A stretch of 64,000 nucleotides of DNA from Microbacterium flavum (GCF_018717645.1 NZ_JAFLHG010000006.1:124001-188000); one strand, 5' to 3'; positions 9,101-16,900 are shown, counted from the stretch's first letter. Numbers and translations: made by a program. The notes: generated by a model not told the origin, from the letters alone.

Positions 9101-10383
9101 CGGGCTGGGAGCGCGACGAGTCGTCGATGATCGTCATCGGCGCCGACGGCTCCTTCCACGTCGAGCCGTCGGGCACCTACCCCGAATTCGTGGCCCCCGC
9201 GTTCGAGGAGGGGTCGCTGGGCAAGCGGTACCTGATGGAGATCCCCGAGAGCGCCTACGCGAGCCCGCTGCGGACGCCGGTGTGGGATTCCGCGACAGCG
9301 CTCGCGTGCCTGGCCGGAGGCATCCTCACCAGTGACGGCGCGGCCGTGGGCCAGGTCGAGGCGGGCGGGCGGAAGCTCGTCGGTGACCAGCGACGCCGGC
9401 TCATCGACGACCTTCGGCTGCAGAGCGAGGTCCTCGACGGCGCGGTGCGGGGCGGGATCGTCGAGGCCGCGCAGCCCATCGACGAGATGCAGCTCGCCCC
9501 GGAGGCGGTCGCGTCGGTGGTCGCGACGGGGCTGCGCGATCAGCAGCGCCTCGTGTCCGCCGCGGCCCTCGTCGCCGACAACGGATCCGTCGGGCTGGAC
9601 CTTCCGACCGCGGCGATCGGCTTCGCGTCGGCGCTGGACACCGTGCCCGGAGCGGAGCGGGCGAAGGCCTCGTGGGGGTCGGTGTCGCTCATCTCGAGCG
9701 AGCGCGCCGATCGCATCGAGGCGGCGCTGAACCGGTCGGGCGTGTCGATCGGCGATCTCATCACCCCGGGGGCGATGCCCGACGTGGCGTTCGTGCACGC
9801 CGACGACGACCGCCCCGGTCGGGAGATCGTGGCGTTCCGCGGTACCGTGCCCGACGAGATCACGGTGACCCTCCGCGGGCGCGGCGAGGTGTATCGCACC
9901 GCGCTCCTGGGCAGGGCCGCGCTCATCCGCACCTCTGCGCCGCTCGCGCGAGGCGCCTTGGACACGCTCGTCGCCCAGCAGCTCGCCGGGCTGCGACCGG
10001 GGGTCCGCATCATCGGCGCGGGCGAGGCTCGGATCGCCGACGTCTCGCTCGACCTGCGGAAGGATGCCGGACAGTCGGCCGGCGGCGACGGCCCGTCCGG
10101 CTGGGCGGTGCGCCTCGGCGTGGGGGAGGGTGCATCCGCATCGGTACGCTGGCTGGCCGGTCGTCCGGGGCTGCGGCTCCAGCATGCCGTCGCCGTCCCG
10201 GCATCCGAGCTCGTGTACCGTGCGGGGACCGTCGCGTACCCCGTCGCCGCCGCGCAGGCGGGCGAGATCATCCGGATCGCCCCGGCGGACCCCGCCTCGC
10301 CCCTCGGCGCGGCACGGATCGAGCGGCTCAACGTCGTGGGCGACCTCCTGTCGTCGGATGTGGTCGATGCCACGGGTCGGTGA
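6130..10383 (+). CDS. Giant LGFP-repeat protein with papain-like peptidase domain
   Basis: A GTG start with AGAGGAGG just upstream gives 1417 residues. In order I see a beta-rich, LamG-like N-terminus (about 20-200); LGFP-type repeats (about 238-290 and 490-650) with marks such as YWSAPTGAHEVHGAI and FGFPTSDE; a beta-sandwich region (about 655-760); and a candidate cysteine-peptidase region (about 810-1040) with GGNCFGFS (Cys864), GHAVIAHR (His963) and IADSNVPYG (Asp984). The last 370 residues match nothing I know. LGFP repeats usually bind the actinobacterial cell wall, yet no signal peptide or membrane segment is visible. Function is unknown; a non-classically exported effector or a cytoplasmic protease are both possible. 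Confidence 0.7.
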   Translation: MSHIISIRFDAAGPVIEGADGLPSTATGAVAPTPLTAPVAGRASADSLDHGWIPDGALTVDGVDGVLTFGECAMDVVLAGVTATRPGALVSGSGIPAAVSLSPDDSGGTRVTAEVRTTGAPVSLDTVLPVGTDVARIGVWIAGTEAALAVDGVIVARRRTTAPAPPAAGTIVLGGAPADDGTPTATEATIVEVTVGDLLDATQEAELARAASDGLGEIDSLVASGIEGSPGAPTAAPMRQGGVRWQTFGAATAYWSAATGAHLVYERIGAVHSARGGVLGRLGLPISGESGVAELLERLRVKPRGKSGLTGWDVLQSRGVLSRQDTVLPASDAALRRASATVRASALVPTASAPAEAGERHAGAAIGERLTGRRASRPLETALGSVSVHRGVGAALERGEIGAVEASVALPQAFLRNDALSAAITALRPDTRADARPVGEDAGGLGGLLADSERRGVPIQVAVGDLGYVIIGPRAQLFQHGIVIVTANAAVELYDEILAHWLLLGGTRGFLGAPRGSQIGIVGGAYADFGGGRIYWSAPTGAHEVHGAILDRYFNTDGTDRAFGFPTSDELAVDGFETARMSTFEGGIIFWRPETGAVKLAGDFLAAWNAADGIAHYGLPTTEMQKVTRGGVEYRWQVFDRGVLMWTADIGIFDQLAVRIARVATGNIDDGFELSGLIPREDTTAELIVKAWVWVDGAEVLHKESGHGGASMDFSDWETAPFPVRPETTVRIRIEAWDWDEISSNDRLAERDVTYTMGGDLWGLTEASGAHLNEPSTANDSSNADGGDVTFDYSISPPVAIEIGRMREHHFWRFSNKGRDHLPWSMYKETFVDIDGDDVNYFTDPLDSWYYDSQYENVADGGNCFGFSVSAIDAFQRRGGVPQPLSQQTSNRVDDKNWRLINRGQGSQKAASVVLYKIGAKLEPDFCDPRRVWARVKARTDAGTPITLSLRGYDDAKDAGVGHAVIAHRCEQTGDGARRIYIADSNVPYGPGWERDESSMIVIGADGSFHVEPSGTYPEFVAPAFEEGSLGKRYLMEIPESAYASPLRTPVWDSATALACLAGGILTSDGAAVGQVEAGGRKLVGDQRRRLIDDLRLQSEVLDGAVRGGIVEAAQPIDEMQLAPEAVASVVATGLRDQQRLVSAAALVADNGSVGLDLPTAAIGFASALDTVPGAERAKASWGSVSLISSERADRIEAALNRSGVSIGDLITPGAMPDVAFVHADDDRPGREIVAFRGTVPDEITVTLRGRGEVYRTALLGRAALIRTSAPLARGALDTLVAQQLAGLRPGVRIIGAGEARIADVSLDLRKDAGQSAGGDGPSGWAVRLGVGEGASASVRWLAGRPGLRLQHAVAVPASELVYRAGTVAYPVAAAQAGEIIRIAPADPASPLGAARIERLNVVGDLLSSDVVDATGR

Positions 10384-10426
10384 GGTCGATCGGCGGTGAG
10401 GTCGATCGTCGGTGAGGTCGATCAGG
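10379..10426 (+). repeat. Three tandem 16-bp repeats at the gene end
   Basis: GGTGAGGTCGATC recurs at 10379, 10395 and 10411 with an exact period of 16. The first copy contains the TGA stop of the giant gene. The array fills the gap before the next gene. It could be slippage-prone sequence or a protein or RNA site. Confidence 0.75.
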
Positions 10427-10460
10427 ACCCGGGCATCCGAAACGGGGGCAGACTGGTCTG

Positions 10461-10874
10461 ATGGGCCGACAGTGCGCCGAGGCGACGGATCCCCCGGAGG
10501 GCGGCATTCCGCCGGGTGAGAAGACCTGCGCGTCGTGCGGACGTCGCATCGAGTGGCGGGCGAAGTGGGCCGACGACTGGGCGTCCGTCCGGTACTGCTC
10601 CGCCGCGTGCCGCTCCCGCGGCCTGCGGCCGGTGGATCGCGAGCTGCAGGAGGTGATCCCGCGGCTCCTGGCGGCCCGGGCGGAGGGCGCGACGATCTGC
10701 CCCTCCGAGGCCGCCCGCGCCGTCGGCGGCGAGGAGTGGCGTGAGCTCATGGAGCCCGCGCGCCGTGCCGCGCGACGTCTCGTCGCGGCCGGCGACGTCG
10801 AGATCACGCAACGCGGCCAGGTCGTCGACCCCTCGACCGCGAAAGGGCCGATCCGCATCCGCACCCGTCGCTGA
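10461..10874 (+). CDS. DUF2256/DUF3253 protein with Cys-rich motif
   Basis: The 137-residue protein has an N-terminal DUF2256-like motif, CASCGRRIEWRAKW followed by YCSAACRSRG, whose four cysteines look like a zinc site (about residues 23-52). The C-terminal part (about 60-137) resembles DUF3253, a small winged-helix-like domain (PSEAARAVGG, ARRLVAAGDVEITQRG). Both domains occur together in many actinobacteria with no assigned role; DNA or nucleotide binding is plausible. It starts 77 bases after the giant gene, beyond the tandem repeats, and may share its transcript. Confidence 0.75.
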   Translation: MGRQCAEATDPPEGGIPPGEKTCASCGRRIEWRAKWADDWASVRYCSAACRSRGLRPVDRELQEVIPRLLAARAEGATICPSEAARAVGGEEWRELMEPARRAARRLVAAGDVEITQRGQVVDPSTAKGPIRIRTRR

Positions 10875-11028
10875 GCCGGGCTCCGCGCGAGTCGACGACC
10901 GAGCAGCCGACCATCGCGCGGGGCCGTGGTCCGGCGTCCTGTTCCTGGGTGTGTGTGGGAGGGCCACGCTCCCTCGTGCGGGCGCCCCTAGCCTCGCTGT
11001 ATCGGCAAGCCCGCATGGGAGGTGTGCA

Positions 11029-12105
11029 GTGTCCCCATCACAGATCGCAGCGCAACTCTCGGACCTCCTGCGCCGGAGGGTCGTGCTGTGGGATGGCCCG
11101 CTCCGGCGAATCGCCGCGGAACCGGTCGGCGATTCGGACCGTGGAGGCGTCGACGTGCGGTACGGCCGTGGTCGCGGAGCGCTGCGGATCCTGGGCGCGC
11201 GGCGCGGAGACCTCGACACGTTCGAGTGGTCGGTCATCGACGCCGCGACCTACCTGCTCGACCTGGCGCTGGGGGTCGGTGCGGCGACGCACAAGGACTG
11301 GGTGCTCAACGCCCTCGTCGACGACGACCGCGACGTTCGTCGGGATGCGCTCTGGGAGGTCCGCGCCCGACGTTGGGTCGACTCGAACAGCGAAGGGATC
11401 GATGTGCTCGCGGTCATCCTCGACGGCATCAGTGAGGTCGGGCAGGTGGCCTTCGGGCGCCACCTGGCCGCGATCACGCACCGGAACGCGCAATTCATCG
11501 GACTGCACCTCGGTGCAGCACTGTTCGCCTGCGCCCCGACGCTCGACGTCACAGAGGTGGGCCGCGCCGCGGAGGTCGAGGCGTCACGCCATCGCGCCCG
11601 GGTGCGAGGGCTCGCCGTGGCATCCTGCCCACCGTCGGCGGCGGATATCGAGGATGCCGCCGAGCGCGCGGTCCACTCCGCGCGGCTACGCGGCACGCTC
11701 CCCGGACAGGTGGGCTCTGCGCGCGCGGAGGACCTCGGGGGATGGTCGCTTCTCCATACACTTCCGCGCTCTCGGTCGCTGCTGACGCAGGCATCCCCCG
11801 CGGCGATCGCTCTGGCGGCCAGTGACGATCCGACCCAGCGCGAGACCGTCGAGGTCTACTTGGATGCGGCGGGCCGAGCCAACGTCACCTGCGAGCTGCT
11901 GCACATCCATCGGACGACGCTGTACTACCGCCTCGAACGGATGCCCGACTCCGTGCGTGAGGCGCTCGCGGATGGGATGCAGCGCAGCACCCTGCACCTC
12001 GCCCTCAAGCTCCTGCGGCTCTGGGAAGAGGAGGAGGCGGCGAGCGCCCCCGTCGTGACGGTCCCCTTCGATCCCACGCGTCACCACGACCGGCTCGGCG
12101 CCTGA
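11029..12105 (+). CDS. PucR/CdaR-like regulator with C-terminal HTH
   Basis: A GTG at 11029 preceded by GGGAGGT is preferred over the longer open frame, which would overlap the previous gene. The 358-residue product ends in a PucR-type helix-turn-helix (about 275-335), with VEVYLDAAGRANVTCELLHI and HRTTLYYRLERM. The long N-terminal part should be a sensor domain but has no feature I recognise. Family members respond to purines, sugar acids or other small molecules. No obvious target operon adjoins it. Confidence 0.78.
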   Translation: MSPSQIAAQLSDLLRRRVVLWDGPLRRIAAEPVGDSDRGGVDVRYGRGRGALRILGARRGDLDTFEWSVIDAATYLLDLALGVGAATHKDWVLNALVDDDRDVRRDALWEVRARRWVDSNSEGIDVLAVILDGISEVGQVAFGRHLAAITHRNAQFIGLHLGAALFACAPTLDVTEVGRAAEVEASRHRARVRGLAVASCPPSAADIEDAAERAVHSARLRGTLPGQVGSARAEDLGGWSLLHTLPRSRSLLTQASPAAIALAASDDPTQRETVEVYLDAAGRANVTCELLHIHRTTLYYRLERMPDSVREALADGMQRSTLHLALKLLRLWEEEEAASAPVVTVPFDPTRHHDRLGA

Positions 12106-12140
12106 TCTCGGCGGGCGTCCGGGTCGGGCGCCCGTGAATC

Positions 12141-12743
12141 TCACGACGAGTGGCCGACAGTCCCGCTCAGATGTGCGGCCGACGCCGTCAGGTGCGATGC
12201 GGACACGCGCAGTCGGCTGAGCTGGATGAGGCCCTGCGAAGCGAGGACGACGCGCGCCGCCAGGGGGCGGGCCTCGACGGAGGAGAGGTCCACCGACCGC
12301 GCTGCCGCCGTCCGCAGCAGCTTGTCGTGGAGGAGATCCTCGATCCGCGCGGTCGCGGAGTCGGCGACGACGCGGATCTCGGGAAATCGGTCGCCGAGAT
12401 CGACGACGCTGTTGAGCATCAGGCATCCGCGCCGGTCGGCGTGGGACGTGCATTCGGCGACGATCCGGTCCAGATATTCGGCGACGGCGGAGCCGAGATC
12501 CTCGCTCACCCCGCTGGTCGCCTCCGCCGCGAGCTCCACGCGGGCCTCGCAGTAGCGGCCGAAGATGCGCAGGAAGAGCGCGAGCTTGCTCCCGTAGATC
12601 GCATAGAGGCTGCTGACTCCGGCGCCGGATGCCGCCGCGATCTCCTCCATGGACGTGCGGTCGTAACCGCGCGACCAGAAGAGCTCCTGGCCTACGTCCA
12701 GGAGCGTCTCTTCGTCGAATCGCCGTGGCCTGCCCACCTCCAC
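12141..12743 (-). CDS. TetR/AcrR-family transcriptional regulator
   Basis: The 200-residue protein begins with a TetR DNA-binding domain (residues about 5-55): TLLDVGQELFWSRGYDRTSMEEIAAASGAGVSS followed by LYAIYGSKLALF. The C-terminal helices form the ligand domain, with a TetR_C-like segment around RRGCLMLNSV that resembles regulators of short-chain dehydrogenases or oxidoreductases. It converges on the PucR-like gene and diverges from the XRE gene at 12879 across 135 bases. Its target could be that divergent gene or itself. Confidence 0.88.
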   Translation of the reverse strand: MEVGRPRRFDEETLLDVGQELFWSRGYDRTSMEEIAAASGAGVSSLYAIYGSKLALFLRIFGRYCEARVELAAEATSGVSEDLGSAVAEYLDRIVAECTSHADRRGCLMLNSVVDLGDRFPEIRVVADSATARIEDLLHDKLLRTAAARSVDLSSVEARPLAARVVLASQGLIQLSRLRVSASHLTASAAHLSGTVGHSS

Positions 12744-12878
12744 AACCTACTTCGTGGACCCCGGACAGGGGCAACGGGTGCGTCCGTATGTGCGGCAATC
12801 GTGTCCGATTCCGACGTACGAGGGGTGACGCCGACGTCGAGAATTGGAGTCGTCATTCCATTACTGGCTGGGGGGCTC

Positions 12879-13790
12879 ATGAGGTCTTCGTCAGATCCGC
12901 TCGCGGACTTCCTCCGCGACCGACGCGAGTCGCTTCGTCCTGAATCGGTGGGCGTGCAGACCATCGACCGCCGACGCGTCCGCGGATTGCGCAGGACCGA
13001 GGTCGCGGAACGGGCCGGCATCAGTGCCGACTACTACCTGCGTCTCGAGCAGGGACGAGGCCACCAGCCCTCCGAGCAGGTTCTGCGCGGGCTCTGCCGC
13101 GCCCTGATGCTCGATATCCACGGAAGCGCCCATCTGGAGCGTCTCGCGCGGCTCGGCTCCGGCTCTCCGTCACCCGCGGCGGGCGACGACGTGCCCGACG
13201 GCGTGATCAAGCTCCTCGCCGCGCGCCCGGATGCCCCCGCGTACCTGTCGAACGCGGCGGGCGACATCGTGGCGGTCAACGCGTCCGCTCATCTGCTCGC
13301 TCCGGAGTCGCTGGCTCCGGGGGTCAACCTCGTGACGTCGATCTTCCTGCACTATCCGGACCCGCACTCCGAACCGCACTGGCGTCGCGCGGCGACGAAT
13401 GCGGTGGCCGCGCTGAGGTATCACGCCGATCCGCGCAGCCCCCGTCTGCGCGAGCTCGTCGCCGAGCTCAGCGCATCGGACCCCCGGTTCCTGCCGATCT
13501 GGAACCGCTGCGAGGTCCGGCCGCTGACGAGTTCGCGGCCCCTCTTCCTCGTCGAGCCCCACGGATGGGTGACGCTGCGCGCGGAACCCTTCGCCGTGTC
13601 CGGTGCGAGCGGGTACACGCTCACGCACTTCTTCGCAGAACCCGGCACTCCGGGCGCCGTCGCGCTGCAGGATCTCACCGACCGTGTTCGCGGTGTCGGA
13701 ACGATGGTCGCCCCTCTCCTTGCAGTGGCAGCGGGGGTCGGTCAGAGCGCGGGCGCCCTGTCCTCACTCGATGAGCGGAACCGACGCTGA
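12879..13790 (+). CDS. XRE-family regulator with MmyB-like ligand domain
   Basis: ATG 12879, after a GGGGGG stretch, gives 303 residues. The N-terminal XRE helix-turn-helix (about 10-85) has the MmyB-type pattern RRRVRGLRRTEVAERAGIS then YYLRLEQGRGHQPSEQVL. The remainder is an MLTR-type ligand-binding domain with LSNAAGDIVAVNASA and a DPHSEPHW region. Actinobacterial members often control a neighbouring dehydrogenase or efflux gene, but none is adjacent here. The 3' end overlaps the convergent GlxA-like gene by 49 bases. Confidence 0.88.
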   Translation: MRSSSDPLADFLRDRRESLRPESVGVQTIDRRRVRGLRRTEVAERAGISADYYLRLEQGRGHQPSEQVLRGLCRALMLDIHGSAHLERLARLGSGSPSPAAGDDVPDGVIKLLAARPDAPAYLSNAAGDIVAVNASAHLLAPESLAPGVNLVTSIFLHYPDPHSEPHWRRAATNAVAALRYHADPRSPRLRELVAELSASDPRFLPIWNRCEVRPLTSSRPLFLVEPHGWVTLRAEPFAVSGASGYTLTHFFAEPGTPGAVALQDLTDRVRGVGTMVAPLLAVAAGVGQSAGALSSLDERNRR

Positions 13791-14722
13791 TACTCGGACG
13801 GCGTCGTCCGATATCGCGCATGGAACGCTCGGCGCAAGGCGGAGGCTGACGCGAACCCGGCGGCCGCCGCAGCCTCAGCGACCGTCATCCCGCTCTCGAG
13901 CTGATTGAGAGCGAGCTCGAGGCGCAGCGAGGTGATGTAGGCGGCCGCGGTGACGCCGAGCTCGTCGCGGATGACACGCGTGAGGTGACGGGTGCTCACG
14001 TTGACGTGTGCGGCCAGCGTCGTGATGCTCGTCGGACGCGTCGGGTCGTCGCTGATGTAGCTCGCGACGGCCTGCGCGATGCGCGTGCGCGGGGCGGGCA
14101 GCTTCAGTGCCGTCGAGAACTGGGACTGGCCGCCCGAGCGGCGCATGTACACCAGGAGGTGCTGCGCGACGCTGCGCGCGACGTCCGCACCCAGGTCCTC
14201 TTCCACGAGTGACAGGGCGAGATCGATTCCGGCGGCGACCCCGGCCGAGGTGTAGATCTGCCCGTGGCGCGTGAAGATCCGCTCCGCGTCGACGGCAACG
14301 CGCGGGTAGCGCGCCGCCAGGACGTCGGCGAACTTCCAGTGCGTCGTCGCGGAGTGGCCGTCCAGCAATCCCGTCGCCGCGAGTCCGAAGGCGCCGCTGC
14401 AGATGGATGCCACGCGCCGCGCCTGGCCGGCGAGGCGCATGATGGCCTCTCGCAGCGAGCGGTCGTCGAAGACCGCGGGCGCCATCTCGCTCCCCGGGAT
14501 GATGGCCGTGTCGAGTGGGCCGCTGTCAGCCGCGGCGCCGTCGACGCCGATCCGCAGTCCCATGGAGGTCGTGACATTCTCGCCGGAGGGCGAGTAGAAG
14601 CGGAGCTCGTAGGCATCCGTCGTCAGGTTCGCCTCCGAGAAGACCTCCGCCGGTCCGACGAAATCGAGCGGTTTGACCCCGTCGAAGACGAGGAACCCCA
14701 CCTTGCGGCGCCCTGCGTTCAT
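13742..14722 (-). CDS. GlxA-like AraC-family regulator with DJ-1/PfpI domain
   Basis: The start ATG 14720-14722 (MNAGRRKVGFLVFDGVKPLD) fits the family N-terminus better than the upstream open frame. Residues about 5-170 form a DJ-1/PfpI-like domain with ASICSGAFGLAATGLLDG, whose Cys sits at the nucleophile-elbow position. Residues about 220-320 hold two AraC helix-turn-helices (ITTLAAHVNVSTRHLTRVI and MTVAEAAAAAGFASASALRR). An 11-bp inverted repeat lies between this gene and the divergent hydrolase, which is the likely target. The 3' end overlaps the XRE gene tail to tail. Confidence 0.88.
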   Translation of the reverse strand: MNAGRRKVGFLVFDGVKPLDFVGPAEVFSEANLTTDAYELRFYSPSGENVTTSMGLRIGVDGAAADSGPLDTAIIPGSEMAPAVFDDRSLREAIMRLAGQARRVASICSGAFGLAATGLLDGHSATTHWKFADVLAARYPRVAVDAERIFTRHGQIYTSAGVAAGIDLALSLVEEDLGADVARSVAQHLLVYMRRSGGQSQFSTALKLPAPRTRIAQAVASYISDDPTRPTSITTLAAHVNVSTRHLTRVIRDELGVTAAAYITSLRLELALNQLESGMTVAEAAAAAGFASASALRRAFHARYRTTPSEYQRRFRSSSEDRAPAL

Positions 14723-14811
14723 GTCCGTCCCCGCGATCCCGTGTCGACAGTCAGCTTCCCACCGTTTCGACAGGGCCCGAACGCCGCGCGCCGCGGCCGC
14801 GCGGGTTCCGA

Positions 14812-14840
14812 CATCTGTCGAGGCCGGGACTCGACAGATG
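14812..14840. promoter_or_regulatory. 11-bp perfect inverted repeat, candidate operator
   Basis: CATCTGTCGAG at 14812-14822 is mirrored by CTCGACAGATG at 14830-14840 around a 7-base spacer. It sits between the divergent GlxA-like regulator and an alpha/beta hydrolase. A TGTCGACA palindrome at 14742-14749 and a CGACAGATG half-site at 15839-15847 share its core. AraC-type binding is inferred; an RNA hairpin is an alternative. Confidence 0.6.
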
Positions 14841-14918
14841 CTCATGCCCTTGACGGATCGCCCCGCCTACCGTGGCGTCTACGCGCGGCGCCGCCGCGGG
14901 AGAGAGAAGAGGTCTGCC

Positions 14919-15635
14919 ATGTCCGAATCGCCCACGATCGTCCTTGTGCACGGTGCTTTCGCGGACGCCGCGAGCTGGGCGCCCGTCACACGGGCCCTGC
15001 TCGATCAGGGTTACACGGTGCGGGTCCCCGCGGTGCCCAATCGCAGTCTTCTCGGGGACTCGTCGTACATCCGCTCCGTCGTCGAGCAGATCGACGGCCC
15101 CGTGATCCTCGCCGGCCACTCGTACGGGGGTGCTGTCATCACGGTCGCGGGTGCCGCGGACAACGTCGTCGGGCTCGTCTACGTCTCCGGGTACGCCCTG
15201 GACGAGGGGGAGAGCCTGGGGGAGCTGCAGGGAGGATTCCCCGACTCCGATCTCGCTCAGCACCTCGTCTACACCCCGTTCCCGATCGATGGCGGCGAGC
15301 CGGGCACCGACGTCTCGGTCGAGGTCGACGCGTTCCCCGAGGTCTTCGCGCACGGCGTGCCTCTCGCCACCGCCGAGGTCCTCGCGGCATCCCAGCGCCC
15401 TCTCGCCGCTCTCGCGTTCGGCGAGTCCGCGCCGGTGGCGGCGTGGAAGACGAAGCCCGGCTGGGGCATCGTGTCCCGGGCGGATCACACCATCAATCCC
15501 GATGTCGAGCGCTTCGGGTACAAGCGGGCGGGGCTTCGTTCGGTCGTCGAGATCGATGCGCCCCACCTGGTGATGCAGACGCACCCTGCGGACGTCGCGA
15601 AGGTCATCACCGACGCGATCGCCGAGCTCGGCTGA
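14919..15635 (+). CDS. Alpha/beta hydrolase, short esterase-like
   Basis: The ATG follows AGAGAGAAGAGG and gives 238 residues without a signal peptide. It opens SPTIVLVHGAFADAASW (oxyanion strand), carries the nucleophile elbow GHSYGG around residue 67, and ends with a DAPHLVMQTHP segment providing the catalytic His. It belongs to a widespread group of small actinobacterial hydrolases resembling salicylate-esterase or signal-hydrolase folds, with unknown substrates. It is divergent from the GlxA-like regulator, which probably controls it. Confidence 0.85.
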   Translation: MSESPTIVLVHGAFADAASWAPVTRALLDQGYTVRVPAVPNRSLLGDSSYIRSVVEQIDGPVILAGHSYGGAVITVAGAADNVVGLVYVSGYALDEGESLGELQGGFPDSDLAQHLVYTPFPIDGGEPGTDVSVEVDAFPEVFAHGVPLATAEVLAASQRPLAALAFGESAPVAAWKTKPGWGIVSRADHTINPDVERFGYKRAGLRSVVEIDAPHLVMQTHPADVAKVITDAIAELG

Positions 15636-15641
15636 ACGCGC

Positions 15642-15674
15642 GCCGTGCGGGGCGGACGCTCCGCCCGGCACGGC
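15642..15674 (+). terminator. Stem-loop terminator after hydrolase
   Basis: A 15-base GC-rich arm at 15642-15656 pairs with 15660-15674 with one mismatch around a 3-base loop, just after the hydrolase stop. No U-run follows, as is common in high-GC actinobacteria. Confidence 0.65.
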
Positions 15675-15988
15675 CGGTCTGCTGCGCCGGCGCTGGGTCG
15701 TCCGCGCGTCACAGAACCGGGAAGAAGTGCTCCTTCGTCCGGTGGGGACGATCGGGAACGCGTTCGCATCGACGACGGTCATCGCTGTTTCCTTTAGATC
15801 TGCGGCGGGCGCTAGATCCGCCCGCCGCGTCCGCAACGCGACAGATGACGAGAGTCCCGACCTGCGGAAAGACGGACGCTGGACGAATGTCGGATGCATC
15901 GTCGATGCGGCCGCCCGTAGCGTGATCGCGCCGCCCCATCTCCCCGGGGCGACGACCCGAATCGCGAACCGACCGAACGGAGACGGAC
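15675..15988. other. Intergenic stretch with hairpin and possible gene remnant
   Basis: No convincing gene fills this gap. On the minus strand an ATG at 15782 with AAAGGAAA upstream opens MTVVDANAFPIVPTGR and then runs into antisense-like sequence, while another frame reads KEHFFPVL to a stop at 15709; this may be a decayed, frameshifted gene start. A 9-bp GC-rich hairpin lies at 15802-15828, and a CGACAGATG half-site at 15839 echoes the palindrome at 14812. The remainder is the leader of the next gene. Confidence 0.35.
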
Positions 15989-16825
15989 ATGCCTTTTGTG
16001 ACCACGGAAGATGGTGCGGAGATCTTCTACAAGGACTGGGGCAGCGTGGATGCGCAGCCCATCGTGTTCCACCATGGCTGGCCGCTGTCGTCGGACGACT
16101 GGGACGCGCAGCTGCTCTACTTCCACAGCAAGGGCTACCGCGTGATCGCGTCGGATCGTCGCGGTCACGGCCGCTCGTCGCAGATCGGCACCGGTCATGA
16201 CATGGACCACTACGCGAGCGATGTGAACGCGGTCGTCGAGCACCTCGATCTGCGCAACGCGATCCACATCGGCCACTCGACCGGCGGAGGTCAGGTCGCG
16301 CGATACGTCGCGACGTACGGCGAGCCGCAGGGGCGTGTCGCGAAGGCGGTCCTCGTCGCGTCGGTTCCCCCGTTGATGGTGCAGACCGACGCGAACCCCG
16401 AGGGTACGCCGGTGTCGGTGTTCGACGGATTCCGGTCCGCGCTCGCGGCGAATCGCGCGGAGTTCTTCGAGGCCGTGGCATCCGGGCCGTTCTACGGTTT
16501 CAACCGCGACGGGGTCACCCCGTCCCAGCCGGTGATCGACAACTGGTGGCGGCAGGGCATGACCGGCAGTGCGCTGGCCCACTACGAGGGCATCAAGGCG
16601 TTCTCCGAGACCGACCAGACCGAGGATCTGAAGGCGATCACGGTGCCGGTGTTCGTCATCCAGGGCGACGATGACCAGGTCGTGCCGTACAAGGATGCGT
16701 CGATCAAGCAGCACGAGCTGCTGCAGAACTCGATGCTGAAGATCTACGAGGGCTACCCCCACGGCATGCTCACGACTCACGCCGACATCCTCAACCCCGA
16801 CATCCTCGCCTTCATCCAGCAGTAG
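15989..16825 (+). CDS. Non-heme chloroperoxidase/arylesterase-type alpha/beta hydrolase
   Basis: The 278-residue protein is full length for the cofactor-free haloperoxidase/perhydrolase group. It has VFHHGWPLSSDDW, the SDRRGHGRS motif, the nucleophile elbow GHSTGG with Ser97, an Asp in GDDDQVVP (residues 227-229) and catalytic His258 in YPHGM. Such enzymes hydrolyse esters and can make peracids in the cytoplasm; the halogenating activity is a side reaction. It has its own 300-base upstream region and a strong terminator after it, so it is probably monocistronic. Confidence 0.88.
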   Translation: MPFVTTEDGAEIFYKDWGSVDAQPIVFHHGWPLSSDDWDAQLLYFHSKGYRVIASDRRGHGRSSQIGTGHDMDHYASDVNAVVEHLDLRNAIHIGHSTGGGQVARYVATYGEPQGRVAKAVLVASVPPLMVQTDANPEGTPVSVFDGFRSALAANRAEFFEAVASGPFYGFNRDGVTPSQPVIDNWWRQGMTGSALAHYEGIKAFSETDQTEDLKAITVPVFVIQGDDDQVVPYKDASIKQHELLQNSMLKIYEGYPHGMLTTHADILNPDILAFIQQ

Positions 16826-16831
16826 GTCGGC

Positions 16832-16871
16832 ATCGGAGGCCGCGCCGGCTCATCCCGGCGCGGCCTCCGAT
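16832..16871. terminator. Perfect 17-bp stem-loop terminator
   Basis: ATCGGAGGCCGCGCCGG at 16832-16848 pairs fully with 16855-16871 around the loop CTCATC. It lies six bases after the peroxidase-type gene and isolates it from the fructan locus. The symmetry would work in either direction. Confidence 0.85.
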
Positions 16872-16900
16872 CTCTCGTTCTCGCGCGCGCCGACGTGGGG

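Noticed and set aside
15989..16825. Proline iminopeptidase or haloalkane dehalogenase
   Set aside because: The nucleophile is Ser in GHSTGG and the SDRRGHGRS motif matches the non-heme chloroperoxidase group better.
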